Shown: piece by piece, positions 1 to 9,320 of the stretch
Position numbering within the stretch: the first letter of the stretch is position 1
How the letters are laid out: the number at the start of each line of letters is the position of its first letter
NCBI RefSeq assembly: GCF_001282115.1
Contig: NZ_LJBR01000034.1
Location: forward strand, 1-64,000
Source of the DNA: Streptomyces sp. NRRL B-24085
GTDB lineage: Bacteria > Actinomycetota > Actinomycetes > Streptomycetales > Streptomycetaceae
Reading direction: 5' to 3'
Length of the DNA: 64,000 nt
The notes under the pieces: model-generated
The model's input: the letters and a program-made list of their open reading frames with translations, nothing else
The model's database searches: none
What the model was told of the DNA's origin: nothing
Program-made: the position numbers and the translations under genes

Positions 1-888
1 GGCATCGAGATCGCCGCCCACCTCCACACCCCCGACACCCCGGCCACCGGCCCCCGTCCCGCGCTGGTGGTCGGACATCCCGGGACCGGGGTCAAGGAAC
101 AGACCTCCGGCACCTACGCGGCGCTGATGGCCGAGCGCGGATTCGTCGCCCTCGCCTTCGACGCCGCCTACCAGGGCGAGTCCGGCGGTCTGCCCCGCGG
201 CCTCGAGGACCCCGCCCAGCGCATCGAGGACTTCAAGGCCGCCGTCTCCTACCTCACCACCCGGGAGGAGGTGGATGCCGAGCGCATCGGTCTGCTCGGC
301 ATCTGCGCCTCCGGCGGCTACTCGCTGGCCGCCACCGGCGGCGACCACCGTGTCAAGGCGGTCGCCACGGTCTGCACCGCCGAGCCCGCCCGCCAGTTCC
401 GCTTCGGCGCCGACGGCTCCCAGGACCCGGCCGTCTTCCAGGCCCTGCTGGACGCCGCCGCCCAGGCCCGCACCCGCGCGGCCCGCGGCGAGGACCCGGG
501 CGTGCTGACGATGTTCCCCGACACCGCCGAGGAGGCGGGCGCCCTGGGCGGCGAGCACGGCATCGAGGGCTGGGAGTACTACTGCGGCCCCCGTGGCTAC
601 CACGAGCGCTCCGCGAAGTTCCTCACGTGGGACAGTGTCGACAAGATGGCCTCCAGCGACGTCTTCCGTGCCGTCCCCCTCATCGGCCCCCGACCCATGC
701 TGCAGATCATCGGCGAGCGCGCGGTGACCGCATGGATGGCGATCGAGGCCCACCAGGCGGGCACCGGACCCAAGGAGCTCCACCGCATCCCCGGGGCCAG
801 CCACGTCGACCTCTACGACAAGCGCGAGTACATCGACCAGGCCGTCGAGAAGCTCACCGACTACTTCACCGCACACCTCGACAAGTGA
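1..888 (+). CDS. alpha/beta hydrolase, dienelactone hydrolase/YcjY-like (5' partial)
   Basis: The reading frame is open from base 1 and has no start inside a plausible N-terminus, so the gene begins upstream of the window. The visible part carries the family hallmarks: a strand with VVGHPGTG near the oxyanion region, a nucleophile elbow LLGICASGGYS in which Cys/Ser follow the strand as in the YcjY-type branch, and a C-terminal GASHVDLYD that supplies the catalytic His. The family hydrolyses esters or lactones in the cytoplasm; the substrate cannot be told. It ends at a strong hairpin shared with the convergent next gene. Confidence 0.85.
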   Translation, partial: GIEIAAHLHTPDTPATGPRPALVVGHPGTGVKEQTSGTYAALMAERGFVALAFDAAYQGESGGLPRGLEDPAQRIEDFKAAVSYLTTREEVDAERIGLLGICASGGYSLAATGGDHRVKAVATVCTAEPARQFRFGADGSQDPAVFQALLDAAAQARTRAARGEDPGVLTMFPDTAEEAGALGGEHGIEGWEYYCGPRGYHERSAKFLTWDSVDKMASSDVFRAVPLIGPRPMLQIIGERAVTAWMAIEAHQAGTGPKELHRIPGASHVDLYDKREYIDQAVEKLTDYFTAHLDK

Positions 889-908
889 CCGGCTGGGCCA
901 CGGCCGGG

Positions 909-962
909 AACACATGCGGGAGGGGCCGACAGCACAGGCTGTCGGCCCCTCCCGCATGTGTT
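909..962. terminator. bidirectional terminator hairpin
   Basis: A perfect 25-bp stem (arms about 909-933 and 938-962) closes on a 4-nt loop. It lies exactly between two convergent genes and needs no T-tract, as is usual in actinomycetes. Confidence 0.85.
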
Positions 963-968
963 GACGGG

Positions 969-1394
969 TCACTTCGCCCGGAGCGGCCCCGCGAAGGACT
1001 TGCGCAGCGACCCGGAGGCCAAGGGCAGCAGCGAGGCGAGCATCTTGCCCTTGACCGTGCTCGGCTCCCGCGTCAGTTCGACGTCGACCCGGGTGCCGTC
1101 GCCTTCGGGGGTCATCCTGAACACCCAGCCGCCGCCGGCGCCGAAGAGCTTGGAGTCCAGCGTGGTGACGGTGACCGTGTCGCCGGCGGGCTCCCAGTCG
1201 TAGCGCGCCCGCTCCCAGGCGGCCGCGGTCCCCTCGGTGACCTCGGCCCAGGTGTCACCCAGGTCGTGGACCTCGAAGTGCTCGGCGTCGATGGTGGGCC
1301 AGGCCTGGGCGCGGGAGGGACCGAAGTCGGTGAGCACGCCCAGCACGTCCTTGGGGCCGAGCTGGGAGACGAGGTGGAAGCGTACGACTGCCAT
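969..1394 (-). CDS. SRPBCC family (polyketide cyclase/START-like) protein
   Basis: This 141-residue protein has the size and pattern of a single SRPBCC domain: an N-terminal strand VVRFHLVS, the long central strands with WEPAGDTVTVTTL, a GWVFRMTP strand, and the closing helix with LASGSLRKSF. Such domains bind hydrophobic small molecules in a deep cavity; some are cyclases or lipid carriers, many are uncharacterised. The start codon sits just downstream of a remarkable double operator (1412-1478), so the gene is probably regulated by a dedicated repressor. Specific ligand unknown. Confidence 0.75.
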   Translation of the reverse strand: MAVVRFHLVSQLGPKDVLGVLTDFGPSRAQAWPTIDAEHFEVHDLGDTWAEVTEGTAAAWERARYDWEPAGDTVTVTTLDSKLFGAGGGWVFRMTPEGDGTRVDVELTREPSTVKGKMLASLLPLASGSLRKSFAGPLRAK

Positions 1395-1411
1395 GGGATG
1401 TCCTCACCGAG

Positions 1412-1478
1412 AAGTAACCGTTCTGAATGGTGACGCGAGATTCCCATGGCGTTGCGTCACCTGTCAAGATGGTTACTT
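1412..1478. promoter_or_regulatory. double operator, symmetric dyad upstream of the SRPBCC gene
   Basis: AAGTAACC (1412-1419), nine bases, GGTGACGC (1429-1436), a 17-base centre, then GCGTCACC (1454-1461), nine bases, GGTTACTT (1471-1478). Outer and inner arms are exact reverse complements with equal spacing. Each half is also an imperfect palindrome of the form GTMACC-N9-GGTKAC, as expected for two dimers of one winged-helix (HxlR/MarR-like) regulator. Confidence 0.6.
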
Positions 1479-1655
1479 TTGCGGACTGCTGCGCGACGTG
1501 ACCCTCCTTACCGCAGGCTTCCGCAAGTCGACAAGAGGCCGCCGGTCTCTTATTGTCGAATCATAAGGTTCCAGTGGCCTCTTAAAAGTGTGTGCCCTGG
1601 TCGAATCCGGCGTGTGCACACGTGTGCAGCGCCCATGAGAGACAGAGACAACCCC

Positions 1656-2474
1656 ATGAACAAGACCTGGCTGATCACCGGAAGCTCCCGCGGACTGGGC
1701 CGCGCCCTCGCCGAGGCCGTCCTGGAGGCAGGCCACAACCTGGTCGCCACCGCCCGGCGCACCGAAGCCCTGAAGGACCTCGCCACCACGTACGGCGACC
1801 GGGTCCGCCTGGTGACCCTGGACGTCACCGACCCCGCCGCCGCCCGCAGGGCCGTACAGGCCGCGGTCGAGGCGTTCGGGCGACTGGACGTCGTCGTGAA
1901 CAACGCCGGGTACGCCGACATGGCCGCCATCGAGGACATGTCCGAGCAGGCCTTCAGGGACCAGATCGAGGCCAACCTCTTCGGCGTCGTGAACGTCTCC
2001 AGGGCGGCCCTGCCCGTGCTGCGCGAGCAGGGCGCCGGGCACATCATCCAGATCTCCTCCGTCGGCGGCCGGGTCGGCGTCCCGGGTCTGGGTGCCTACC
2101 AGGCGGCGAAGTGGGCGGTCGGCGGCTTCTCCGAGGTCCTGGCCAAGGAAGTGGCTCCCCTCGGCATCAAGGTCACCGTCGCCAAACCGGGTGGCATGCG
2201 CACCGACTGGGCCGGCTCCTCCATGGCCACCCCGCCGGTCAGCGCGCCGTACGAGGAGGTCGTGGGCGGCGCCATCGCCGCCATCCGCGACGCGGACGGC
2301 AGGCAGCCCGGCCACCCGGACCGCATCTCCCGCATCCTGCTGGACGTCGTGGAGGCCGAGGAACCCCCGCTGCGACTGCTGCTCGGCAAGGACGCCGTCG
2401 CCGTGGCGCAGGGTATGGCCGACCGGCTCGCCGCGGAGGACGCCCGGTGGCGCGCGGTCAGCGGGGCCGCCTGA
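1656..2474 (+). CDS. SDR family oxidoreductase
   Basis: A classical short-chain dehydrogenase/reductase of 272 residues acting on NAD(P)(H). Visible motifs are the cofactor loop TGSSRGLGRAL near the N-terminus, VVNNAGYAD (NNAG), the catalytic Ser in ISSVGG and the YQAAK (Tyr-x-x-x-Lys) pair, then KPGGMRTDW after the active site. The frame extends upstream, but MNKTWLITG at 1656 is the natural family start with a purine-rich stretch before it. It is divergent from the SRPBCC gene. The substrate is not predictable. Confidence 0.9.
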   Translation: MNKTWLITGSSRGLGRALAEAVLEAGHNLVATARRTEALKDLATTYGDRVRLVTLDVTDPAAARRAVQAAVEAFGRLDVVVNNAGYADMAAIEDMSEQAFRDQIEANLFGVVNVSRAALPVLREQGAGHIIQISSVGGRVGVPGLGAYQAAKWAVGGFSEVLAKEVAPLGIKVTVAKPGGMRTDWAGSSMATPPVSAPYEEVVGGAIAAIRDADGRQPGHPDRISRILLDVVEAEEPPLRLLLGKDAVAVAQGMADRLAAEDARWRAVSGAA

Positions 2475-2585
2475 CACGCGGCCCCGCGGTCCCGGCCCCG
2501 GACCCGGCACGCGAGCCCGGGGCTTTAGGGTTGCCGCAGGCGGCGCCGGGTGCCGGCCGCGAAAGGGACTTCCGGGGAAGCGACG

Positions 2586-3302
2586 ATGACAGACGAACGG
2601 CCGACGCAGTTCCAGCGTGCGCGCAGCGCCGAACAGCGCGAGATGCGACGGCAGGCCATCCTCGACGCGGCGACCCAGTTGCTGACCGAGCTGCCGGTCG
2701 CCGAGATCAGCCTGCGGGAGCTGAGCCGTCGGGTCGGACTGTCGAAGAGCAACGTCGTGCGGTACTTCGAGACCCGGGAAGCGGTCTTCTTCGAACTCCT
2801 CAACCGGTCCCTCGCGCAGTGGATTGGGGAACTGCCCGCCGAACTCCCGCCCGCCGGGCCGGAGGGAGCCGACTGGCCCGAGACCGAGACGGAGGTCGAG
2901 GTCGAGACAGAGGCAGAGGTCGAGGCCGTGGCCGGCGCCCTGGCCCGGTCCCTGGCGCGCAGGTCGCTGCTCTGCGCCCTGCTCAGCGCGCTGGGAACCG
3001 AACTGGAACGGAACATCTCCGCCGAGTCGGTCCGCGAGTTCAAGCTCGTCAACGTCCGGCTCCTGGCCGACCTGGCCGAACTGCTGCGCGGCCGCATCAC
3101 AGGGCTCACCCCCGAGGCGGCCCGCGAACTGGTCTCCCTGACCGTCGTCTACACAGCCGGGCTCTGGCCGTTCGCCCACCCCTCGCCGGCCGTCAGCGAA
3201 GCCCAGCGGGACCCCGAACTCGCCCCCACGAAGGTCGACTTCGCCGCCCGGCTCGGACGCATCCTGCACGTCGCCGCGACCGGACTGCTCGCCCTTCGCT
3301 GA
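2586..3302 (+). CDS. TetR/AcrR family transcriptional regulator
   Basis: A 238-residue repressor. The N-terminal helix-turn-helix spans about residues 25-70 (ILDAATQLL, then ISLRELSRRVGLSKSNVVRYF). Start ATG 2586 is chosen because GGGGAAG lies before it; an earlier in-frame start adds only a low-quality extension. An odd acidic tract of repeated Glu/Thr/Val near residue 100 (ETETEVEVETEAEVE) is encoded by a simple GAGGTCGAG-type repeat and probably forms a loop in the ligand domain. It follows the SDR gene by about 110 bp on the same strand and may regulate it. Confidence 0.88.
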   Translation: MTDERPTQFQRARSAEQREMRRQAILDAATQLLTELPVAEISLRELSRRVGLSKSNVVRYFETREAVFFELLNRSLAQWIGELPAELPPAGPEGADWPETETEVEVETEAEVEAVAGALARSLARRSLLCALLSALGTELERNISAESVREFKLVNVRLLADLAELLRGRITGLTPEAARELVSLTVVYTAGLWPFAHPSPAVSEAQRDPELAPTKVDFAARLGRILHVAATGLLALR

Positions 3303-3469
3303 CGCCCGCGCGGAAATCCGTGTCGGGCCGGCAGGGCTTTGCGCGTCGCCGCTCCGAGCGGCCGTGAATCTCGGTTGATCCGGTCCTGGCCGTATGAATA
3401 CTGGCTGTCGTCACAGTTGATCGGATCTGTTCCCGGCGTTTCGGACGGACCAGGATGAGGGCGGCGAGA

Positions 3470-4366
3470 ATGACCATGCACGACGACCAGGTGGACGTGA
3501 CCACCGACATCGTCGCGGCCTTGATCCAGGAACAGTTCCCCCAGTGGAGCGACAAGGCGATCCGCCCCCAGTCGTCGACCGGGACGGTCAACGCCATCTT
3601 CCGCATAGGAGACGACCTTTCGGCGCGCTTCCCTCTTCGTCCGGCGGATCCGGCCGAGGCCCTGGCGGTTCTGGAACAGGAAGCCCGGGCGAGCGCGGAG
3701 TTGGCACAGGTGTCCCGGTTCCCCGTCCCGGAACCCGTCGCCTTGGGGAAGCCGGGAGCGGACTACCCCATGCCCTGGTCGGTCCAGACATGGCTGCCGG
3801 GAACGGTCGCCTCCGACGCCGACCCCAGTGCGTCGGACGCCTTCGCCGAGGACCTCGCGTCCTTCATCGCGGCCCTGCGGGGCGCCGACACACGGGGGCG
3901 GCGGTTCAGTGGTGACAATCGTGGCGGTGTTCTCACCGACCACGACGACTGGATGGCGAGGTGCTTCGAGGAGAGCAAGGGACTGCTCGACGTGCCCCGG
4001 CTGCGCGAGGTGTGGAGCCGCTTCAGGGAGTTGCCGCGCAGGGATGCCGATGTGATGAGCCATGGTGACTTGATCCCCGGCAACATACTGGTCGCGGGAG
4101 ACCGGCTCAGCGGCGTCCTCGACACCGGCGGCTTCGGCCCCGCCGACCCCGCGCTGGACCTGGTCAGCGCCTGGCACCTGCTGCGGCCGGGCCCACGGCG
4201 AGTGCTCCGGCAAGCACTGGGCTGCGACGACCTGGAGTGGGAGCGCGGCAAGGCGTGGGCGTTCGAACAGGCGATGGGCCTGGTCTGGTACTACGTCGAG
4301 AGCAATCCGACGATGAGCAGGATGGGGCGCCGGACCCTCGACCGCATTCTGGAGTCGACGGAGTGA
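3470..4366 (+). CDS. aminoglycoside phosphotransferase (APH)-fold protein
   Basis: A 298-residue kinase-like protein of the APH/choline kinase fold. It shows the catalytic loop SHGDLIPGN (His-Gly-Asp...Asn) and the metal-binding segment VLDTGGFGPADPALDL, in which DTGG replaces the more usual D-F/W-G. The N-terminus has the nucleotide lobe with FPLRPADPAEA and a salt-bridge region. Members phosphorylate small molecules such as antibiotics or sugars; the substrate here is unknown. ATG 3470 is preferred (GAGGGCGGCGAG before it); ATG 3455 is the alternative. Confidence 0.8.
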   Translation: MTMHDDQVDVTTDIVAALIQEQFPQWSDKAIRPQSSTGTVNAIFRIGDDLSARFPLRPADPAEALAVLEQEARASAELAQVSRFPVPEPVALGKPGADYPMPWSVQTWLPGTVASDADPSASDAFAEDLASFIAALRGADTRGRRFSGDNRGGVLTDHDDWMARCFEESKGLLDVPRLREVWSRFRELPRRDADVMSHGDLIPGNILVAGDRLSGVLDTGGFGPADPALDLVSAWHLLRPGPRRVLRQALGCDDLEWERGKAWAFEQAMGLVWYYVESNPTMSRMGRRTLDRILESTE

Positions 4367-4594
4367 TGCCGCCCGGACGCCACGGGTGCGGCCCCCTTCG
4401 CCAGCTCTCGACACGGACCTCCGGGAGTTTTTCGGTAACGACCGCCTGAGATGGCGGCACGCTGTCACGCTCTGCCAAGGGATGGCTGGGCGGGTTCAGT
4501 TGACGTCGGTGAGAGCCGACTGCCCGCGCTCACGGCAGCCGGAGAAGCAGGTGCCGATGCATCCGGATGGGGCCGCTGCGGGGCAGCACCCGCT

Positions 4595-5524
4595 TCAGCC
4601 TCCGAGGCCGCGTGCAAGGCGGAGCAGATCCGCCACGTGCAGCACGCGTCCGTCGAATCCGGGAAGGGGGACATGGAGAGGTTCGGTCCAGCGGGCGGGA
4701 ATCGCGTCCAGCCCGTAGTACGCCCCCGCGAGGCCTCCGGTGACCGCGGCGACCGTGTCCGTGTCACCACCGAGGTCGATCGCCGCGCGTATCGCCTCTT
4801 CGAAGCCGTTGGTGGTGCGCAGGGCCCAGACGGCGGAGCCCAGGCAGGGCCAGACGGCGCCGTTGAACTCGGTCGCTCGGTCGGGGTGCCAGTCGGGGGC
4901 GAGAACGGTGGCGTAACGGCCGCGGTGGTCGGGGTGCACACGATCCAGGATGTCCGGGAGCGCCGCGAGCGGGTCGGTGTCCTCGAACGTGACGCGGATG
5001 AGTTCGTGGAAGATCGCCGTGCCTTCCCAAGCCGCACGGTCACCGTGGGTCAGGGCGGCGATCCTGCGGGCCGCGTCCATGGTGGCTTCCTGGCCGGCGG
5101 CAGCGAAGTGGACAGCGGAGGTCGACGCCCGCATCAAGGAGCCGTTTCCCGCTGCGCGTTGATTGACCTGGAAATGGATCGCGGCGGCGAGGTCCCAGGG
5201 CATCCCGTTGGTCAGGACGTCTTCGGTCTGCAAGCCGATGTCCTTCGGTTCCGCCGCTGCCCACCGTTGGAAGCGGGCGAAGACGTCCGGCAGGTCCAGT
5301 CCGCCGCGCTCCAGCAGCGACTCCGCGACCAGGATGGCCATCTGGGTGTCGTCCGTCGCCTCGCCGGGGTCCCAGCCCCCGCCTCCGCACATCTCGTCAC
5401 CGGCACCAGGCACGGGAAAACGCGCGGTGAACGCTCCCTGGGGACCGAACTCGAAGGGGCCACCCAGGGCGTCACCCACCGCTGAGCCGACGATCACGCC
5501 GGCCGCCCGCTGAAACCGTTCCAT
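4595..5524 (-). CDS. ADP-ribosylglycohydrolase family protein
   Basis: A 309-residue member of the DraG/ARH family, which removes ADP-ribose from modified targets using two Mg2+ ions. The metal and substrate motifs are intact and in order: GSAVGDALGGPFEFG near the N-terminus, EATDDTQMAILV, AGNGSLMR, ALTHGDRA, and LGGDTDTVAA near the C-terminus. It lies alone, in a cytoplasmic form without signal peptide. No ADP-ribosyltransferase partner is adjacent, so the physiological target is unknown. Confidence 0.9.
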   Translation of the reverse strand: MERFQRAAGVIVGSAVGDALGGPFEFGPQGAFTARFPVPGAGDEMCGGGGWDPGEATDDTQMAILVAESLLERGGLDLPDVFARFQRWAAAEPKDIGLQTEDVLTNGMPWDLAAAIHFQVNQRAAGNGSLMRASTSAVHFAAAGQEATMDAARRIAALTHGDRAAWEGTAIFHELIRVTFEDTDPLAALPDILDRVHPDHRGRYATVLAPDWHPDRATEFNGAVWPCLGSAVWALRTTNGFEEAIRAAIDLGGDTDTVAAVTGGLAGAYYGLDAIPARWTEPLHVPLPGFDGRVLHVADLLRLARGLGG

Positions 5525-6312
5525 TGACGCAGGCTATCCGTGCCACGGCCGTGGCCCTCGATACACGGGGTCTGAGGCACCCGGGTCCTGGATAGGCCCA
5601 GCGGTAAGCACCTATACGGAGTGGGCTGGAGGCAAGGCATCGAACACCAGCCGGCGAAACCAAGGTCACAGCCGTCACGAGCCCGCATATTCCATTTCGC
5701 CCAGGCCGGAACGTGCCCTATTGCAGGGTCGCTTGCACACTTTAAGATGCGGCACTGACACCGGCTGCCCGTCCGGCAGAGCGGCGGGCCGGCTGTTCAC
5801 GGCGCCCTGGGCGTCCGAAGGAGCAGCCATCGCACGCCGGGCCGGAGCCCGCCTTTCGCTCTGAACGATCCGCAGGCTCCGGCCCTCGTCCTCGCGGCAA
5901 CTCGAGCCGGGGCGAACTCCCGCGCGTCCCGGGCCGCAAGGGCGATCCCGCGCGAGGTCTTGCGCCAGGGGAGTACGCAAGCGCTCGCGCTCAGCGGCCG
6001 TCACCCATCGCCGACCCAGGGCGGCGGCCGCGCTTCCCCAACTCTCCCAGCAGCGAGCCGTTGTCGTCCCCACTCCGATGGAGCTGATCCGGCGTATTTT
6101 TCACGGCGGTGTCCTCGGCGTCGACGAAGGCGGCGAACCTCGCCACCAGGGTCCAGACCCCGGCCTCGGGGCAGGAGCCGCCAGCCGAGGGGTGACGGAA
6201 GGCGTTTTCTGAAGGCAATCGTTTGATTGCTTCGGGTTAGACAACCTTTGCCAGAGTCTGAACGTCCAAAGAACAACAGGAGACGCGTTGTCTCCGTTTA
6301 GGGGGAGCGTTC
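5525..6312. other. 788-bp intergenic region without a convincing gene
   Basis: No frame here has a family-like composition or good codon bias. AT-rich patches near 5690-5750 and 6090-6110 could be promoters. Just before the glycosyltransferase there is a short hairpin (GGAGAC 6279-6284 / GTCTCC 6290-6295) in its probable 5' leader. Confidence 0.5.
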
Positions 6313-8025
6313 ATGCTCAAGGTGAGCATCGTGGTGCCCGTGTACAACGCGGGCCGTTACATAGACATCTGCGCGCCGTCACTCTTACGCCAGACCCTGG
6401 GGGAGGACGCGTACGAGATCATCTACGTCGATGACGGCTCGACCGACGACTCGGCACAGCGGCTCGACGAGTTGGCCGATACGCACAAGCACGTGCGGGT
6501 GATCCACCAGGAGAATTCCGGCTGGCCGGGCAAGCCCCGCAACGTCGGGGTCCGGGAGGCCCGCGGGGAGTACGTCCAGTTCGTGGACCAGGACGATGAG
6601 CTGACCCCTCAGGCCCTGGAGGTCCTGCACCGCATGGCCGACCGCAACCGCTCGGACATCGTGCTGGGCAAGGTCATCGGCACCATGGCGGGTCCCAGCA
6701 ATGTCTTCAAGCGCACCGTGGAGCGCTGCACGGTCGAGGACGCGCCGTTGATGGAGAGCCTGACCCCGCACAAGATGTTCCGCCGCGCTTTCCTGCTCGC
6801 CCATGACCTGAGGTTTCCCGAGGGCCCGGTGCGGCTGGAGGACCAGCTGTTCATGGCCCAGGCGTACGTGCGGGCCAAGACGGTCTCCATCGTCGCCGAC
6901 CATCCCTGCTACATCTGGAACCGTCGCGAGGACGGCGGCAACACCAGCAGCCGCGCCAGCACCCCCGAGGACTACTACGGCCACCTGCGCACGGTCGTGG
7001 AGGCCATCAAGCAGGACACCCCTCCCGGCCCGCTCCAGGACCATCTGCTGCGCCGCTCCTACCGCGTGGAACTCCTGCGCCCGGTGGGCGAGCCGCGCGC
7101 CCTGCAGCGCACCGGCAAAGACCTTCAACGTTACTTCGACGTGGTGCGCCGGATGGCGCTGGAGGCCTATCCGCCCGGGGTCCGAGGCGGCCTGCCCGCC
7201 CTGACCCGGCTGCGGGCGCACCTGCTGGAGGAGGGCCATCTGGACTCCCTGGTGGAACTGGCCCGCCGCACCCGGACCATCAGGCCGGAGCTGACCGTCG
7301 ACGACATCCGCTGGCGCGACGGGAAGCTGCACGTGACCACCACGTTCGGCATGCGCCGCGGTGACGGTGAGCCCCTCGCCCTGGTCGAGCGCTACGGCCG
7401 GATGCTCCTGGACCCCGACCTGCTGGCCGGCATCAAGGGCGCCGAGGGCTGGGAGGCCCCGCACCCCCTGGGCCACGCCCACGGCGAACTCCTTGTCCAC
7501 GACACGGCCCGCAACCTGTGGTGGTACCCGGATGCCGACCTGATCCCGCGCACCCAGCCACTCGGCGAGGGCCGCCACCGGGTCGTACTCACCGGCGACA
7601 CACCCATCGACCCCCTCACCCTGGCCGGCGGCCGCCCCATGGAACCGGGCACCCACATCGTGTGGGCCAGCGCCCAACTCCTGGGCGTCGGCCGCAGAGC
7701 ACGCGTCACACGCGACGACAACACAACGGGCGCTGCCGCGCCTGATCTCGGTCTCGGCGCGGGCCTCGGCCTCGGCTTCGGAGCGGTGAAAGTCGGCACC
7801 CCGCCCCACCTGGTGATCCCGGCCTGGGGTGGCTCGGCCGGTCAACTCCGCCTCTCCGTGCGCCCACCGGGCCAGGCCACGCTCCCGCACCGCCTCTATC
7901 TGCGCACCACCTCGGCCCCGCCCCTCCGCCGGGCGGCCCGCACGGTCCTGCACCGCCTCCCGCCGGACGTCCGCGGCCGCGCGAAGAAACTGGCTCGCAG
8001 GGCGGACCCCTGGAGCGGCGGCTGA
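6313..8025 (+). CDS. family 2 glycosyltransferase, TarP/TarS-like architecture
   Basis: A 570-residue protein. Residues 1-210 form a GT-A domain: VSIVVPVYNAGRYI, the nucleotide site IIYVDDGSTDDS, GKPRNVGV, and the metal motif QFVDQDDEL. The remainder is helical, then beta-rich and low-complexity (a Gly/Leu repeat near residue 480), resembling the C-terminal part of large wall-polymer glycosyltransferases. It probably transfers a sugar to a wall or surface polymer at the inner membrane face, but no membrane segment is evident. RBS AGGGGGAG precedes ATG 6313. It is monocistronic. Confidence 0.85.
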   Translation: MLKVSIVVPVYNAGRYIDICAPSLLRQTLGEDAYEIIYVDDGSTDDSAQRLDELADTHKHVRVIHQENSGWPGKPRNVGVREARGEYVQFVDQDDELTPQALEVLHRMADRNRSDIVLGKVIGTMAGPSNVFKRTVERCTVEDAPLMESLTPHKMFRRAFLLAHDLRFPEGPVRLEDQLFMAQAYVRAKTVSIVADHPCYIWNRREDGGNTSSRASTPEDYYGHLRTVVEAIKQDTPPGPLQDHLLRRSYRVELLRPVGEPRALQRTGKDLQRYFDVVRRMALEAYPPGVRGGLPALTRLRAHLLEEGHLDSLVELARRTRTIRPELTVDDIRWRDGKLHVTTTFGMRRGDGEPLALVERYGRMLLDPDLLAGIKGAEGWEAPHPLGHAHGELLVHDTARNLWWYPDADLIPRTQPLGEGRHRVVLTGDTPIDPLTLAGGRPMEPGTHIVWASAQLLGVGRRARVTRDDNTTGAAAPDLGLGAGLGLGFGAVKVGTPPHLVIPAWGGSAGQLRLSVRPPGQATLPHRLYLRTTSAPPLRRAARTVLHRLPPDVRGRAKKLARRADPWSGG

Positions 8026-8076
8026 GCAAGCCGAGGCCCCGTCGTCAACGGCATGGTCCCTTGGCGGGCGAGGTGA

Positions 8077-8598
8077 CCAGCGGTATTCGACCACGCCCGA
8101 AACGCGTGGCGTGGCCTGAGAGGCGCCGCGGACCATGGGTGTGCCGCCGGAGCAACGGTTCCGGCCGCACACCCACGGGAGAGACATGCATCCGCTGAAG
8201 CAGAAGAAACCGCTGGCAAGTACTGCACCGTCGTCGTGGAGCCGGTGAAGCCGGGCGAGGAGGCCTCACGGGTGAAGAGCCGGACCTGTTCCGACACCAG
8301 GACGACGACGGCCGACCGCAGCGGCCAGACCCTGCTCATGACCTGGTACGAGTACGGCGGCGGCAGCACCGACGTGTACGGGGACTACGGTCCCTGCGAC
8401 GCGGACGGCTATGTCCTGAGCACCGGCCTGTGGCGTTACTCGATCTCCTCGTTCATCACCTACAACAACTGCGACGGTCAGCAGGCCGTCCTCAACGACG
8501 GCCAGAACGCCGTCTATTACTACGGGTTCGGCACACCGAACGTGGGCGCCCGAGCGGACGACAACATCGGCTGGTTCAAGGTCTGGGACGCCCTCTAG
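8077..8598 (+). pseudogene. small secreted protein lacking its start and signal-peptide N-terminus
   Basis: From about 8215 the frame encodes a compact Cys- and Tyr-rich domain (AGKYCTVVVEP...WYEYGGGSTDVYGDYGPCD...IGWFKVWDAL) that looks like a mature secreted protein. Upstream in the same frame there is AGATVPAAHPRERHASAEAEE, which resembles a signal-peptide end, but an in-frame stop at 8074 and no ATG/GTG/TTG before GTG 8236 leave no complete leader. GTG 8236 would start inside the domain. Either the gene is 5'-disrupted or a base is missing. I do not recognise the family. Confidence 0.5.
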
Positions 8599-8698
8599 GC
8601 GGCAGCGGACTCGCGGACGATGGCCGGGGGCCGCGGGCCGGGGACCTGGTACTCGCACCGAACGATGAGTTCAGGTGACGGATCGGGTCTGCCCTTGC

Positions 8699-9316
8699 AT
8701 GACTCGTATCATCGCTGACATCTCGGTCTCCCTCGACGGCTTCGTCACCGGGCCCGACCCCAGTCCTGACGACGGGCTGGGCGCCGGTGGCGAGGCCCTG
8801 CACACATGGGCGTTCTCCGACGACCCCGCCGACCGCCGCTTGCTGCATGAGGGGACGGCGCGCTCGGGTGCCGTCGTCCTCGGCCGTCGCCTCTTCGACA
8901 TCGTCGACGGGCCGAAGGGCTGGGACGACACGTCGGGCTACGGCGCCGGTGAGGTCGGCAAGCCCGCCTTCGTCGTGGTGACCGGCTCGCCGCCGGAGAC
9001 GGTGCGGACGACCGAGCTCGACTGGACGTTCGTCACCACCGGACTGACCGACGCCGTCGCCACCGCGCGCGAGCGGGCCGAGGCGGCGTCCTCGGAGAGG
9101 GGCCAGGACCTCGACGTCATCCTCATGGGCGGCGGCGCCACGATCCGCTCGGCACTCGACGCCGGGCTGGTCGACGTACTCACGCTGCACCTCGCCCCTG
9201 TCGTGCTGGGCGCGGGAACACCACTGTTCACCGGAGGAGCACCCCGCACGCTGGTACAGCGGAGCGTCGTTCCGACCTCCACCGCGACCCACCTCACCTA
9301 CGACGTGTCCCGGTGA
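8699..9316 (+). CDS. dihydrofolate reductase / RibD C-terminal-like reductase
   Basis: This 205-residue protein has the DHFR/RibD-C fold signature: ADISVSLDGFVTGPDPSP at the N-terminus, VVLGRRLFDIVDGPKGW in the middle, LMGGGATIRSALDAGLVD for NADPH binding and LHLAPVVLGAGTPLF near the C-terminus. Proteins of this type are NADPH-dependent reductases, usually not true DHFRs. ATG 8699 (MTRIIADIS) is the family start; a GTG at 8675 is in frame but less likely. The next gene starts 4 bp after the stop, so the two are translationally coupled. Confidence 0.88.
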   Translation: MTRIIADISVSLDGFVTGPDPSPDDGLGAGGEALHTWAFSDDPADRRLLHEGTARSGAVVLGRRLFDIVDGPKGWDDTSGYGAGEVGKPAFVVVTGSPPETVRTTELDWTFVTTGLTDAVATARERAEAASSERGQDLDVILMGGGATIRSALDAGLVDVLTLHLAPVVLGAGTPLFTGGAPRTLVQRSVVPTSTATHLTYDVSR

Positions 9317-9320
9317 TCCG

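Noticed and set aside
5675..6218. Short frames in the 788-bp gap before the glycosyltransferase
   Set aside because: No RBS, no family motif and composition unlike the neighbours.
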